Assembly (NCBI RefSeq): GCF_026343945.1
Contig: NZ_JAPKNJ010000003.1
Location: forward strand, 1-64,000
Length of the DNA stretch: 64,000 nucleotides
From: Kaistia algarum
Lineage (GTDB): Bacteria; Pseudomonadota; Alphaproteobacteria; Rhizobiales; Kaistiaceae
Direction of reading: 5' to 3'
The translations under genes and the position numbers were made by a program. Every line of letters starts with the position of its first letter. Position 1 is the first letter of the stretch. Shown here in pieces: positions 20,527-28,012 of this stretch. Under the pieces are notes generated by a model. It ran no database searches and had not been told where the DNA came from. It saw nothing but the letters and a program-made list of their open reading frames with translations.

Positions 20527-21954
20527 TCAAGCCAGTTCGATCCGGATCGGCTCGGAGGGCTCCGCCAGAAGCTCTCCGGTGCCGGCATCGACATAGCGAT
20601 CGCCCAACCGCACGAAGCTCTTCGATTCGCCAAAGAGCGTCGTGACCGGCCCGGGTGATCCCGTGCGAGCGCCAATATGTTCGGCCACGACATGCAGGAG
20701 CAGCGCCTTGTCCCTGTCCGTTCCCGAGCGGAAGCGCAGGGTCTCGTCCGGCATGGCGATCCGGTTGCGGCTGCCGAAGATGGAAGCTGCGTCGTCGATG
20801 GAGCGAATGACGTCGATGGCATCCTCGACCGCCGACAGCGTGCCGGCCAGCCGCCGGCTGTTCGGCTGTTGCCGCGCGACCGCCAGATAGGGTCGCAGGT
20901 CTTTCACCAGGGTGGAACGGAATGCATAGAGAACGCCCTGGGAAGCCTCGCTGTCGTCGTCGTCCAGCATCCGTTGGACAGACTCAAGCGAGGCCGCTCC
21001 CAGAAGCGCCCGCAGATACCGCGCCAACGGATCCTCTGGGCGCCTTATCCGCGGTCGCGACAGTGCAAATTCGACCTGTCGTAAGCGAACGCCGAAGAAG
21101 GCGTCTATCCTCGCCACGATCTCCTCGAGCTGGTCGTCCGGGAGATTGGTCTCTCCGGATTCCAGATCGAACGTGCCTGCCACAGCGATGATCCGGTTCA
21201 TGTCCTCATGCAGCCGGTCGAACGCCTGCTGCGCATCGCCCGATCGCGCCTGCGTCACCCAATTCCGCCAGTCTTGCGGAAAGTAGAGCCTGTTCTTGCC
21301 GTAGAACCACCAGGGCTCGCCATTGGCGTTCCAGCCGAAGGCCGACGTATGGGATGGGCTGCTCAAGGCGACGATATGGGCGACAGATCCTTGCGGCATC
21401 GTCATGGCCAGAGCGGCGAATATCGCCGTCTCGTCGACGCATGACGTCACGCCGCGAACCGAGGCGTGCGACTTTCCGGTCAGCCTTCTATTGGCCCGGA
21501 CCAGGTCGATGTTGCCATAGATGTAAGCGGGAAAACGGCCTCCCGTCATGCGATCGATTGCGGGCTGAAGCGCTTCGGGCGGAATATCTCCGGTCCGAAT
21601 TCTGGCTTCGAACGTGCGAAGAATCTGTCGGAGCGCCGCATCGACACTTTCATCGCCGAGCCGGGTCCGCTCCTGCGCGATGTCGATCTCCCCGTAAAGT
21701 TCGGCCACCTGCGCGACATGCAGATGCTGGAAGTTGCGGTCCAGGATCTTCTGGATCTCACCAACCAACGATCGGCTCGAAGGCTCGCCGGTCCCAACTG
21801 CCTCCGCGGCCCGCTTCTGGATCTTGTCGGATAGATCCCAGGTGGCCGGTGACAGGAGATTGCTGGCGACGAGGTAGAGCAGCAGGTTGGGATCGGCATA
21901 GGCGTCGAAGATATTCGGCGCCACAAGCGATTTGAAATGCGGGGTCGATGTCAT
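20527..21954 (-). CDS. Protein of unknown function with a possible Cys-His-Asn site
   Basis: A 475-residue soluble protein that I do not recognise. It has no signal peptide or membrane helix. The most notable part is GVTSCVDETAIFAALAM (Cys172) followed by SSPSHTSAFGW (His202) and EPWWFYGKNRLYF (Asn221). This order resembles the Cys...His...Asp/Asn arrangement of transglutaminase-like and papain-like enzymes, but that is inference from spacing only. The rest is mainly helical and rich in acidic and arginine residues. It stands alone, with 360 bp of non-coding sequence upstream. Other possibilities remain open. Confidence 0.6.
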   Translation of the reverse strand: MTSTPHFKSLVAPNIFDAYADPNLLLYLVASNLLSPATWDLSDKIQKRAAEAVGTGEPSSRSLVGEIQKILDRNFQHLHVAQVAELYGEIDIAQERTRLGDESVDAALRQILRTFEARIRTGDIPPEALQPAIDRMTGGRFPAYIYGNIDLVRANRRLTGKSHASVRGVTSCVDETAIFAALAMTMPQGSVAHIVALSSPSHTSAFGWNANGEPWWFYGKNRLYFPQDWRNWVTQARSGDAQQAFDRLHEDMNRIIAVAGTFDLESGETNLPDDQLEEIVARIDAFFGVRLRQVEFALSRPRIRRPEDPLARYLRALLGAASLESVQRMLDDDDSEASQGVLYAFRSTLVKDLRPYLAVARQQPNSRRLAGTLSAVEDAIDVIRSIDDAASIFGSRNRIAMPDETLRFRSGTDRDKALLLHVVAEHIGARTGSPGPVTTLFGESKSFVRLGDRYVDAGTGELLAEPSEPIRIELA

Positions 21955-22314
21955 GAAGCCGTCCTGGCATTCGATCGGGGCAAAGCGCGGTCGATGGGCG
22001 AGCCTGCAAGCCGACGAAGGACCCGGGTTCCTGCTGCGCTGTCCATCGCCAAGTCATAGCATCCGGGCGATTTCCTTGTCCTCAGCGGGCGATAATCGGC
22101 GCTGCCAAAAGGAGTTCCAGGCGAGGCCAGAGGCGGCTGGAGGGCCGCATGGTGGTGTGCGCGGCGCGGCATCGAGGGCTCGTCGTTCCTAGGCCGGCCG
22201 ACGGCCCGCGACCGGATCCCTAGCGTTGCTCGCCATCGCTGTCGCTGGTGGCACGGCACGGACTGCACTGCAGCGCTATCGATGCTACTGTCGCAGCCGG
22301 GAACGGGGCATCAG
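21955..22314. other. Non-coding spacer between divergent genes
   Basis: This 360-bp stretch separates the unknown 475-residue gene (minus) from yciB (plus). Short open frames cross it on both strands but are arginine/proline-rich and look like GC-bias artefacts. It should contain two promoters; I could not identify a convincing -35/-10 pair. Confidence 0.5.
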
Positions 22315-22878
22315 ATGAAAAGTCTATTTTCAGCGGCGTCCGTACTGCTCGCCGACATGGCGTCGACGTTTCTTTTCCTGGTCGTTTATCTGGTGACGAA
22401 GAACCTGCCGCTGGCCATCGTGCTCGGCATGGCTCTCGGAATCGGCCAGATCGGCTGGCGGCTCGTGTTCAAGAAGCCGATCGAGACGATGCAGTGGATG
22501 AGCCTGTTCCTGGTGCTGGGCTCGGGCGCCGCCACGCTTGCCACCGACGATCCCCGCTTTGTCATGTTCAAGCCCAGCGTGATCTACGTCATCGTCGGGA
22601 TTGTGATGCTGAAGCCGGGTTGGATGATCCGGTATCTCCCGCCGGTTGCCACTGCGCTCGTGCCCGACATCGCGGTGATCGTCGGCTATGCGTGGGCTGG
22701 CCTGATGTTCTTCTCCGCAGCGTTGAACATCGTGGTCGCCATGAATTTCAGCCTCGTGACGTGGTCGGCGTTCATGTCGGTCTACGCCATCCTCAGCAAG
22801 GCCGGGCTGTTCCTGATCGGCTACGCCACCATGCGCTATGTCGGATTTCGTCGCCGCGTCCCCGAGGCGGTGCCCTGA
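22315..22878 (+). CDS. yciB: Inner-membrane protein YciB / septation protein A family (IspZ)
   Basis: A 187-residue membrane protein with about five transmembrane segments. Family marks are MASTFLFLVVYLVTKNLPLA near the start, GWRLVFKKPIETMQWMSLFL near residue 45, and DPRFVMFKPSVIY near 73. YciB proteins are associated with cell division and envelope integrity. The ATG at 22315 starts MKSLFSAASV; an upstream in-frame ATG at 22282 would add 11 non-homologous residues. Most alphaproteobacterial copies sit near ftsY/dapF or similar; here it stands alone. Confidence 0.85.
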   Translation: MKSLFSAASVLLADMASTFLFLVVYLVTKNLPLAIVLGMALGIGQIGWRLVFKKPIETMQWMSLFLVLGSGAATLATDDPRFVMFKPSVIYVIVGIVMLKPGWMIRYLPPVATALVPDIAVIVGYAWAGLMFFSAALNIVVAMNFSLVTWSAFMSVYAILSKAGLFLIGYATMRYVGFRRRVPEAVP

Positions 22879-22971
22879 ACCCGCCGTCGGACGACCTCTC
22901 CCAGAGGCCCCGCGGTCGCGCGACCCGCAGGTTGACTTGGTGAACCGCAATTTCGAGCTTGGTTGTCGGTC

Positions 22972-23000
22972 GGCGGCCAGGCTGGTTCCTGACGGCCGCC
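22972..23000. repeat. Hairpin after yciB
   Basis: GGCGGCC (22972-22978) and GGCCGCC (22994-23000) can pair around a 15-nt loop, 93 bp after the yciB stop. No T-run follows. The function is uncertain; it may contribute to termination. A separate 12-bp palindrome, GGTCGCGCGACC, lies nearer the stop, around 22914. Confidence 0.35.
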
Positions 23001-23082
23001 CGCGGCACTTGAATCACCCGTCGTCAGCCCGGAGAATCTCTCCTAAGAATTGGGTACCAGTCCCCACTGATGGAATTCACGC

Positions 23083-23784
23083 ATGAAACTGACCTGGCTC
23101 GGCCATTCCGCCTTCCGGATCGAAATCCGCGGCGCCAATCTTCTCATCGACCCGTTCTTCAGCGGCAATCCGAGCTTCCCCGGCGACCGCGCCGCCGCTA
23201 CCGCGGGGCTGACGCACATTCTCCTGACCCATGGCCACGGGGATCATCTCGGCGACACGCTGGCGATCGCCAAGGAGACCGGGGCGAAGATTATCGCCGA
23301 TGCCGATATCGTGGCCTATCTCGGCGCCCATGGCGCCAAGAATCTCGATCCGATGAATACGGGCGGCACGACGGACCAGGACGCCTTCCGCGTTTCGCTG
23401 ACGGTGGCGCACCACTCATCGGGCTTCCTCGCGCCGACAGGCATGTCGCATTCCATGGGGCATCCGCATGGCATCGTCATCCGCGCCGAGGGCGAGAAGA
23501 CGCTCTATCATGCCGGCGACACCGACATCTTTTCCGACATGGCGCTGATCGACGAGATCTATGAGCCGAAGATCGGCATCCTGCCGATCGGCGACCGCTT
23601 CACCATGGGCGGGGCCGTGGCGGCGATGGCGGCCCGCCGCTTCTTTCATTTCGAAACCGTGCTGCCCTGCCACTACGGGACGTTCCCGCTGCTCGATCCG
23701 ACGGCGGATCGCTTCGTTGCGGCGATGCAGGGGTCTTCGACGCAGGTTCTCGTCCCGAAGCCCGGCGAGACATTGTCGCTTTAG
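23083..23784 (+). CDS. UPF0173 metal-dependent hydrolase
   Basis: A 233-residue metallo-beta-lactamase-fold hydrolase of the UPF0173 family. The metal site is visible as LLTHGHGDHLGD near residue 47 (HxHxDH type). Further ligands are in VAHHSSGFLAPTG near 110, HAGDTDIFSDMAL near 145 and LPCHYGTFPLLDPTADRF near 195. The ATG at 23083 begins MKLTWLGHSAFRIE, the family's usual start. The physiological substrate is unknown. It is convergent with sciP, with a shared hairpin terminator between them. Confidence 0.93.
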   Translation: MKLTWLGHSAFRIEIRGANLLIDPFFSGNPSFPGDRAAATAGLTHILLTHGHGDHLGDTLAIAKETGAKIIADADIVAYLGAHGAKNLDPMNTGGTTDQDAFRVSLTVAHHSSGFLAPTGMSHSMGHPHGIVIRAEGEKTLYHAGDTDIFSDMALIDEIYEPKIGILPIGDRFTMGGAVAAMAARRFFHFETVLPCHYGTFPLLDPTADRFVAAMQGSSTQVLVPKPGETLSL

Positions 23785-23798
23785 GCTGCCATGACAAA

Positions 23799-23820
23799 GG
23801 GGCCGGTAGAAGCCGGCCCC
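23799..23820. terminator. Hairpin between convergent hydrolase and sciP genes
   Basis: GGGGCCGG (23799-23806) and CCGGCCCC (23813-23820) form a perfect 8-bp stem with a 6-nt loop. It is 15 bp after the hydrolase stop and 25 bp after the end of sciP read on the minus strand, where TTTG follows. It probably serves both genes. Confidence 0.7.
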
Positions 23821-23844
23821 TCGCAGACGGGATCAGAGCATAAT

Positions 23845-24120
23845 TTACTGGCGATATTGCTGAATTCGGGTCGTGCGAAGACCTGCAAGGCCGTGTTCAT
23901 CGATCGACTGTTGCCAGGAGATGAATTCTTCGACGGTCAGCGTATAGCGCTGGCATGCTTCTTCCAGACTGAGCAGTCCGCCACGAACCGCGGCGACGAC
24001 TTCGGCCTTGCGGCGGATAACCCAGCGCTTCGTGTCCCGCGGCGGGAGATCCGCGATCGTCAGCGGACTTCCGTCCGGTCCGATCACATATTTAACGCGC
24101 GGACGAATTGGATCGGTCAT
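23845..24120 (-). CDS. sciP: CtrA inhibitor SciP (DUF1153)
   Basis: A 91-residue helix-turn-helix protein. DUF1153 is the family of Caulobacter SciP, which binds the cell-cycle master regulator CtrA and blocks its activation of transcription. The conserved core is nearly the whole protein: DTKRWVIRRKAEVVAAVRGG, LLSLEEACQRYTLTVEEF and GLAGLRTTRIQQYRQ. It acts in the cytoplasm as a timing element for flagellar and division genes. In Caulobacter sciP is itself under CtrA control; here four half-sites at 11-bp spacing lie 54-90 bp upstream of the ATG. Confidence 0.93.
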   Translation of the reverse strand: MTDPIRPRVKYVIGPDGSPLTIADLPPRDTKRWVIRRKAEVVAAVRGGLLSLEEACQRYTLTVEEFISWQQSIDEHGLAGLRTTRIQQYRQ

Positions 24121-24173
24121 TCTACACTCACACTCAACCTGACCTTGTCATCCACGAGACTACGGATCGGCTC

Positions 24174-24210
24174 TTAAATTTTGGCTAAGCGCAATCTAAC
24201 AATTTGCTAA
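24174..24210. promoter_or_regulatory. Four TTAA/CTAA half-sites at exact 11-bp spacing (candidate CtrA array)
   Basis: TTAA at 24174 is followed by CTAA at 24185, 24196 and 24207; each interval is exactly 11 bp. The CtrA consensus is TTAA-N7-TTAA, so every neighbouring pair is an N7 pair with one or two C-for-T changes. It lies in the sciP-mnmA divergent spacer. What binds is inferred; the periodicity is directly visible. In the rest of the spacer, a perfect hairpin GCGGCGC/GCGCCGC is at 24226-24247. Confidence 0.6.
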
Positions 24211-24444
24211 GATATGCAGTTATTTGCGGCGCTTCATGGGGCGCCGCGACGGCCGAAACCCTCGCTCGGGATCGTCTATCCAACGCCTTGCCTTGCGCGT
24301 TGATCGTCTGATTCGCCGGCGCATCGTCTTGAAGATGGCTCGATCGAGGTTATATTCGCCGCGGACCCGGCTGTTGCCGCCGGAGCCCTATCCTGGCCGG
24401 CCTTGCTGCCGAGTGCCAAGTCGGAAAAGGCAGAGACAGCGGCC

Positions 24445-25638
24445 ATGCTCAACAGCCTCGATCTTCCTGGACGCCCGCAGGACAACCGCGTCGTCGTCGC
24501 GATGTCGGGCGGCGTCGATTCCTCCGTGGTTGCCGGCCTGCTGAAGCGTGAGGGCTATGACGTCGTCGGCATGACGATGCAGCTCTATGATCATGGCGAG
24601 GCTACACACCGTCCCGGCGCCTGCTGCGCGGGGCAGGATATCCGTGATGCGCGCCGCGTCGCGGAGCGCCTGGGCATCCCGCATTACGTGCTCGACTATG
24701 AGGATCGCTTCCGAACCTCCGTCATGGATCGGTTCGCCGAGAGCTATATGGCCGGCGAGACGCCGATTCCCTGCGTCGCCTGCAACCAGACGGTCAAGTT
24801 CTCCGATCTGCTGGTGACGGCGCGCGAGCTCGGCGCCGCGGCGCTCGCCACCGGGCATTACGTATCGACCCGGCGCCTTTCGGACGGACGACGCGGCCTG
24901 TTCCGGCCGGCCGATCTCGCTCGCGACCAGAGCTATTTTCTCTTCGCTACGACGCCGGAGCAGCTCGGCTTCATCCGCTTCCCGCTGGGCGGACTGACCA
25001 AGCCGGAGACGCGCGATATCGCCCGCGAGCTCGGATTGGAGATCGCCGAGAAGCCCGACAGCCAGGACATCTGCTTCGTGCCGGGCGGTCGTTATTCGGA
25101 CGTCATCGCCAAGTTGAAGCCCGGCGCCGCCGAGCCCGGCGATATCGTCCATGTCGATGGCCGCGTGCTCGGCACGCATCGCGGGATCATCCACTTCACC
25201 GTCGGCCAGCGCCGTGGCATCGGCATCGCGCAGGCGGAGCCGCTCTACGTGCTGCGGCTGGACGCGGATCGCCGTCAGGTCGTTGTCGGCCCGCGCGAGG
25301 CGCTGCTTGTGCGCCGCCTGCGCCTGCGCGACGTCAACTGGCTCGGCGACGAGGCTCTTGACGCGCTGCCGGCGGAGGGCCTGCCAGTCTTTGCGCGCGT
25401 TCGCTCGACCCGCCCGCCGCAGGCCGCCAGGCTCAGCCTCGTCGAGGGCGAAGTCGCTGTAGATCTGCTGGGCGAGGAGACCGGCGTCGCGCCCGGCCAG
25501 GCCTGCGTCCTCTATGAGCATGCCGGCGAGGGCGCTCGCGTCCTCGGTGGCGGGTATATCAGGCGCAGCGAAAGGGCAGGGGAAACGGAACGCGCATCGG
25601 CGCCCACCGTTGAACCCAAGGTTATGCTGGCCATCTGA
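24445..25638 (+). CDS. mnmA: tRNA 2-thiouridine(34) synthase MnmA
   Basis: A 397-residue enzyme that puts sulfur on U34 of tRNA-Lys, -Glu and -Gln. The PP-loop is [20 protein letters not shown] near residue 16. The catalytic cysteines are in [14 protein letters not shown] near residue 110 and [12 protein letters not shown] near 210. [11 protein letters not shown] and [15 protein letters not shown] also match the family. The ATG at 24445 begins [15 protein letters not shown]; an earlier in-frame start is possible but has no homology. A methyltransferase gene starts 27 bp downstream, suggesting one transcript. Confidence 0.96.
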   Translation: MLNSLDLPGRPQDNRVVVAMSGGVDSSVVAGLLKREGYDVVGMTMQLYDHGEATHRPGACCAGQDIRDARRVAERLGIPHYVLDYEDRFRTSVMDRFAESYMAGETPIPCVACNQTVKFSDLLVTARELGAAALATGHYVSTRRLSDGRRGLFRPADLARDQSYFLFATTPEQLGFIRFPLGGLTKPETRDIARELGLEIAEKPDSQDICFVPGGRYSDVIAKLKPGAAEPGDIVHVDGRVLGTHRGIIHFTVGQRRGIGIAQAEPLYVLRLDADRRQVVVGPREALLVRRLRLRDVNWLGDEALDALPAEGLPVFARVRSTRPPQAARLSLVEGEVAVDLLGEETGVAPGQACVLYEHAGEGARVLGGGYIRRSERAGETERASAPTVEPKVMLAI

Positions 25639-25665
25639 GCCGAAACGGCCATCTGAGGGAGCGAG

Positions 25666-26355
25666 ATGCCGGATTTCTTCGAGGATGTTGCGCGAAAGTG
25701 GAAGTCGTTCTCGGGCGGGCGCCATCCGTCGACCCGGATCGACGAGGAGGCTGTCCTCACGACTTATGCGCGCTGGGCACCGGTTTATGATGTGGTCTTC
25801 GGCGCCGCGTTCCGCGCCGGGCGCCGCGCCGCGGTCGGCTTCGTCAATGAGCTGCCGCCGGGCCGCATTCTGGAATGCGGCGTCGGCACCGGTATATCGC
25901 TGCCCTATTACGCGAATGATCACCGTATCCATGGCATCGATCTCAGCCCGGAGATGCTGGAGATCGCCCGGCAGCGTGTCGCCGACCAAGGACTGCCAAA
26001 TGTTGACGCGCTGGTCGAGGCCGATGCGTCGGATCTTCCCGATGGCGACGCAACCTTCGATGCCTCCGTCGCCATGTTCGTGATGACGGTCGTACCCGAT
26101 CCGCAGGCCGTGATGTCCGAACTGATCCGCGTCACGAAGCCCGGCGGCGCCGTCGTTCTGGTCAGCCATTTCGCCGATCAGAAGGGCTGGCGCAAATGGT
26201 TCGGCGAGAAGCTCTCACCGCTTTCGGCCTCGCTCGGCTGGCACATGGATTTTTCCGTCGAGCGCATCCTCGGCCGCAGCGAATTGCGGCTTGTGCAGCG
26301 CCGCCGCGTCGGTCCGTTTGGGTTTTTCACGCTGATCGTGTTCGAGCGGCTGTGA
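25666..26355 (+). CDS. SAM-dependent methyltransferase, PmtA-like
   Basis: A 229-residue class I methyltransferase. The SAM-binding motif I is ILECGVGTGISLPYY near residue 67, with the acidic end of motif II in IHGIDLSPEMLEIARQR, and motif III near TKPGGAVVLVSHF. The N-terminal block YARWAPVYDVVFGAAFRAGR is typical of the UbiE-related phosphatidylethanolamine N-methyltransferases (Rhodobacter-type PmtA) that make phosphatidylcholine. That role is likely but not certain; a related small-molecule methyltransferase is the alternative. It follows mnmA by 27 bp. Confidence 0.78.
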   Translation: MPDFFEDVARKWKSFSGGRHPSTRIDEEAVLTTYARWAPVYDVVFGAAFRAGRRAAVGFVNELPPGRILECGVGTGISLPYYANDHRIHGIDLSPEMLEIARQRVADQGLPNVDALVEADASDLPDGDATFDASVAMFVMTVVPDPQAVMSELIRVTKPGGAVVLVSHFADQKGWRKWFGEKLSPLSASLGWHMDFSVERILGRSELRLVQRRRVGPFGFFTLIVFERL

Positions 26356-26383
26356 GTGACGGGCCCGGAATGGCCAAGCCCGC

Positions 26384-26413
26384 TTGACACGATTTGCCTG
26401 CACTCCCTATAAG
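26384..26413 (+). promoter_or_regulatory. Sigma-70 promoter of tRNA-Met
   Basis: A perfect -35 box TTGACA (26384-26389) and a -10 box TATAAG (26408-26413) are 18 bp apart, upstream of the tRNA. This is a strong housekeeping promoter for this GC-rich genome. Confidence 0.8.
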
Positions 26414-26415
26414 CG

Positions 26416-26442
26416 GGCCGTTCGCGCCTCGGCGGAACGGCC
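26416..26442 (+). other. Terminator-like hairpin in the tRNA-Met 5' leader
   Basis: GGCCGTTC (26416-26423) and GAACGGCC (26435-26442) form a perfect 8-bp stem with an 11-nt loop, followed by TTT. It lies between the -10 box and the mature tRNA start, so it would be in the precursor transcript removed by RNase P. Confidence 0.6.
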
Positions 26443-26448
26443 TTTCGG

Positions 26449-26525
26449 GGCGGGGTAGCTCAGCTGGTTAGAGCAGCGGAATCATAATCCGCGTGTCGGG
26501 GGTTCAAGTCCCTCTCCCGCTACCA
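26449..26525 (+). tRNA. tRNA-Met (CAU)
   Basis: A full cloverleaf of 77 nt including the encoded CCA (26523-26525). The acceptor stem pairs GGCGGGG with TCCCGCT (two G-U pairs). The anticodon arm is GCGGA-ATCATAA-TCCGC, giving anticodon CAT. The T-loop is TTCAAGT. Read as elongator tRNA-Met; a CAU anticodon could also belong to tRNA-Ile2 after lysidine modification, but the sequence resembles rhizobial elongator tRNA-Met as I recall it. Confidence 0.9.
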
Positions 26526-26871
26526 AAATTTCTCAATGAATTAGGTGACTTGTTGACTATGCTGCGTCGGGCAGCTTCAAGGGAGTGCTGCGGCTTGTCG
26601 TGAATTTCGACGGTCACTACCCATTAGGCGTCTGATCCTATCGAATGTGGCACGTGGCCCTAATGAGGATGTTGGATAGGTCCTTCGTCAAAGCCGGCAC
26701 CAAGAATGAGTTGGCGGGTGGCATTCATACGGCGAGGTGCCACCTTTGCCGGGAATTCCAAATGAACCTTCGGTCTGGCCACAGTGCGGTATAGCGGCAT
26801 TTGATCTATGGGCTGACTCGACTCGTGCGTGTATAGTGTTAACCTACACAAGTTGGCGAGAGGGGGACGTG
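26526..26871. other. Gene-poor spacer behind the tRNA
   Basis: This 346-bp stretch is AT-richer than the flanking core genome. It contains only short open frames with stops and no recognisable protein. No copy of the tRNA 3' end (a possible attachment repeat) was found by eye between here and 27560. It may be a decayed part of an insertion that includes the next gene. Confidence 0.45.
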
Positions 26872-27477
26872 ATGGACGATGCTTTTCTCAACCGTGTCGG
26901 CAACGATCGCATCTCGAATCGCCAAGTCAACGAACTAATCGGCATTTCTCGAGGGCTTGTCGCGGATGGGATAGTCAATCAAGCTGAAGCTGAATTTCTA
27001 CAGCGATGGTTGGCAGCCAATTTCATTGCAGGTGATCAGCCACTAATTCGCGACCTATACAATCTCGTCGCTGGATTTCTTCAAGATGGAGTCTTGGACG
27101 ACGAGGAGCGCGCTACACTCTTTGATACATTGAGAGAATTTACGGCAGAACAATTTGAACTTGGAGAATTATTGAAGCCAACGACACTCCCACTGTGCCG
27201 TCCGGCACCCAAACTGGTATTTTATGGCAAGCAATATTGCTTTACGGGTACTTTTGTTTACGGGCAGCGCAAAGCGTGTGAAGAGGCCGTGTTGGAAAGA
27301 GGGGCGGATGTAGGAAGTCTGACGCAAGGAACAGACGTCTTGGTCATTGGGTCCTACGTCACAGACTCGTGGAAGCACTCGTCCTTCGGTACTAAGATTT
27401 TGAGAGCAGCTGAGTGGCGATCAAAGGGGCGCCCCATTTCGATTGTCTCAGAAGACCATTGGCGGCAGCATTTATAG
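26872..27477 (+). CDS. BRCT-domain protein
   Basis: A 201-residue protein. The C-terminal half is a BRCT domain like that at the end of bacterial DNA ligase: QYCFTGTFVYGQRKACEEAV, then RGADVGSLTQGTDVLVIGSY, ending SIVSEDHWRQHL. The N-terminal ~100 residues (ISNRQVNELIGISRGLVADG and GVLDDEERATLFDTL) look like helical EF-hand/TerB-like repeats. The ATG at 26872 follows AGAGGGGGA. Codon use is clearly AT-richer than its neighbours, and it lies just behind a tRNA gene, so horizontal acquisition is likely. BRCT-only proteins of this type occur in mobile regions, and a role in DNA repair or defence is a guess. Confidence 0.8.
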   Translation: MDDAFLNRVGNDRISNRQVNELIGISRGLVADGIVNQAEAEFLQRWLAANFIAGDQPLIRDLYNLVAGFLQDGVLDDEERATLFDTLREFTAEQFELGELLKPTTLPLCRPAPKLVFYGKQYCFTGTFVYGQRKACEEAVLERGADVGSLTQGTDVLVIGSYVTDSWKHSSFGTKILRAAEWRSKGRPISIVSEDHWRQHL

Positions 27478-27559
27478 AATCGCCGGGCTACGAGTTTCTC
27501 GGCTGGACTTCTTTATTTTTGTATTATGAGTAACGTCGAGAATAACCGGTGAATATCCT

Positions 27560-28012
27560 TCAATTCCCCACACCCCTGAACGTCACCATCTTATGCGCGA
27601 CGAAGTTCACGAACACCGGCAGGACGATCGCACAGCCGTGTGAAACCGCGCGGGCGAGGCCTTCGGGCAGGAAATGCGAGAAGACATACCGGTCGAAGCC
27701 GATCGCGGCGAGAATGACGACCGGGAAGGCGAGGGCGTTGAAGAGGAAGAACCAGGCCATTTCCTGATGCAGCGGCTTGCCGGAGGCCGGGAAGACGAAG
27801 ACGCGGTTCAGGAAGAAGGCGGTCAGGAAGCCGACGACATAGGCGGCGGCGACGGCAGCCCAGAAGCCCATGAAGGGCTCGAAGGCGAAGCGGCTGGCAA
27901 AATTCGCGATGGCCGCGAAGCCGCCGGCGATGAGGAACTTGCCGAATTGCCCCGTGAAATAGAGCGAGGCGAGGCGGCGGAGGCCGGTCGGGGTTGCGGA
28001 CGCGTCGCTCAT
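27560..28012 (-). CDS. GtrA-like membrane protein
   Basis: A 150-residue protein with four hydrophobic helices, typical of the GtrA family, whose members are thought to flip polyprenyl-phosphate-linked sugars across the membrane. Family features are FGKFLIAGGFAAIANFASRF near residue 23 and LNRVFVFPASGK near 68. It is the last gene of the minus-strand operon, overlapping the FAD-oxidoreductase gene by 4 bp. In Mycobacterium a GtrA protein (Rv3789) is encoded next to dprE1 and dprE2, and has been proposed to flip decaprenyl-phosphoryl-arabinose; the same pairing appears here. Confidence 0.87.
   Translation of the reverse strand: MSDASATPTGLRRLASLYFTGQFGKFLIAGGFAAIANFASRFAFEPFMGFWAAVAAAYVVGFLTAFFLNRVFVFPASGKPLHQEMAWFFLFNALAFPVVILAAIGFDRYVFSHFLPEGLARAVSHGCAIVLPVFVNFVAHKMVTFRGVGN

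Noticed and set aside
21951..22268. A 105-codon frame on the minus strand in the spacer before yciB
   Set aside because: Low-complexity Arg/Pro composition and no domain or ribosome-binding site.
26660..26851. A 63-codon minus-strand frame in the spacer behind the tRNA
   Set aside because: No similarity recognised, no ribosome-binding site, and it overlaps the region likely to hold the BRCT gene promoter.
26526..27559. An attachment-site direct repeat of the tRNA-Met 3' end
   Set aside because: No second copy of the T-arm/acceptor sequence was found by eye between the tRNA and the GtrA gene.
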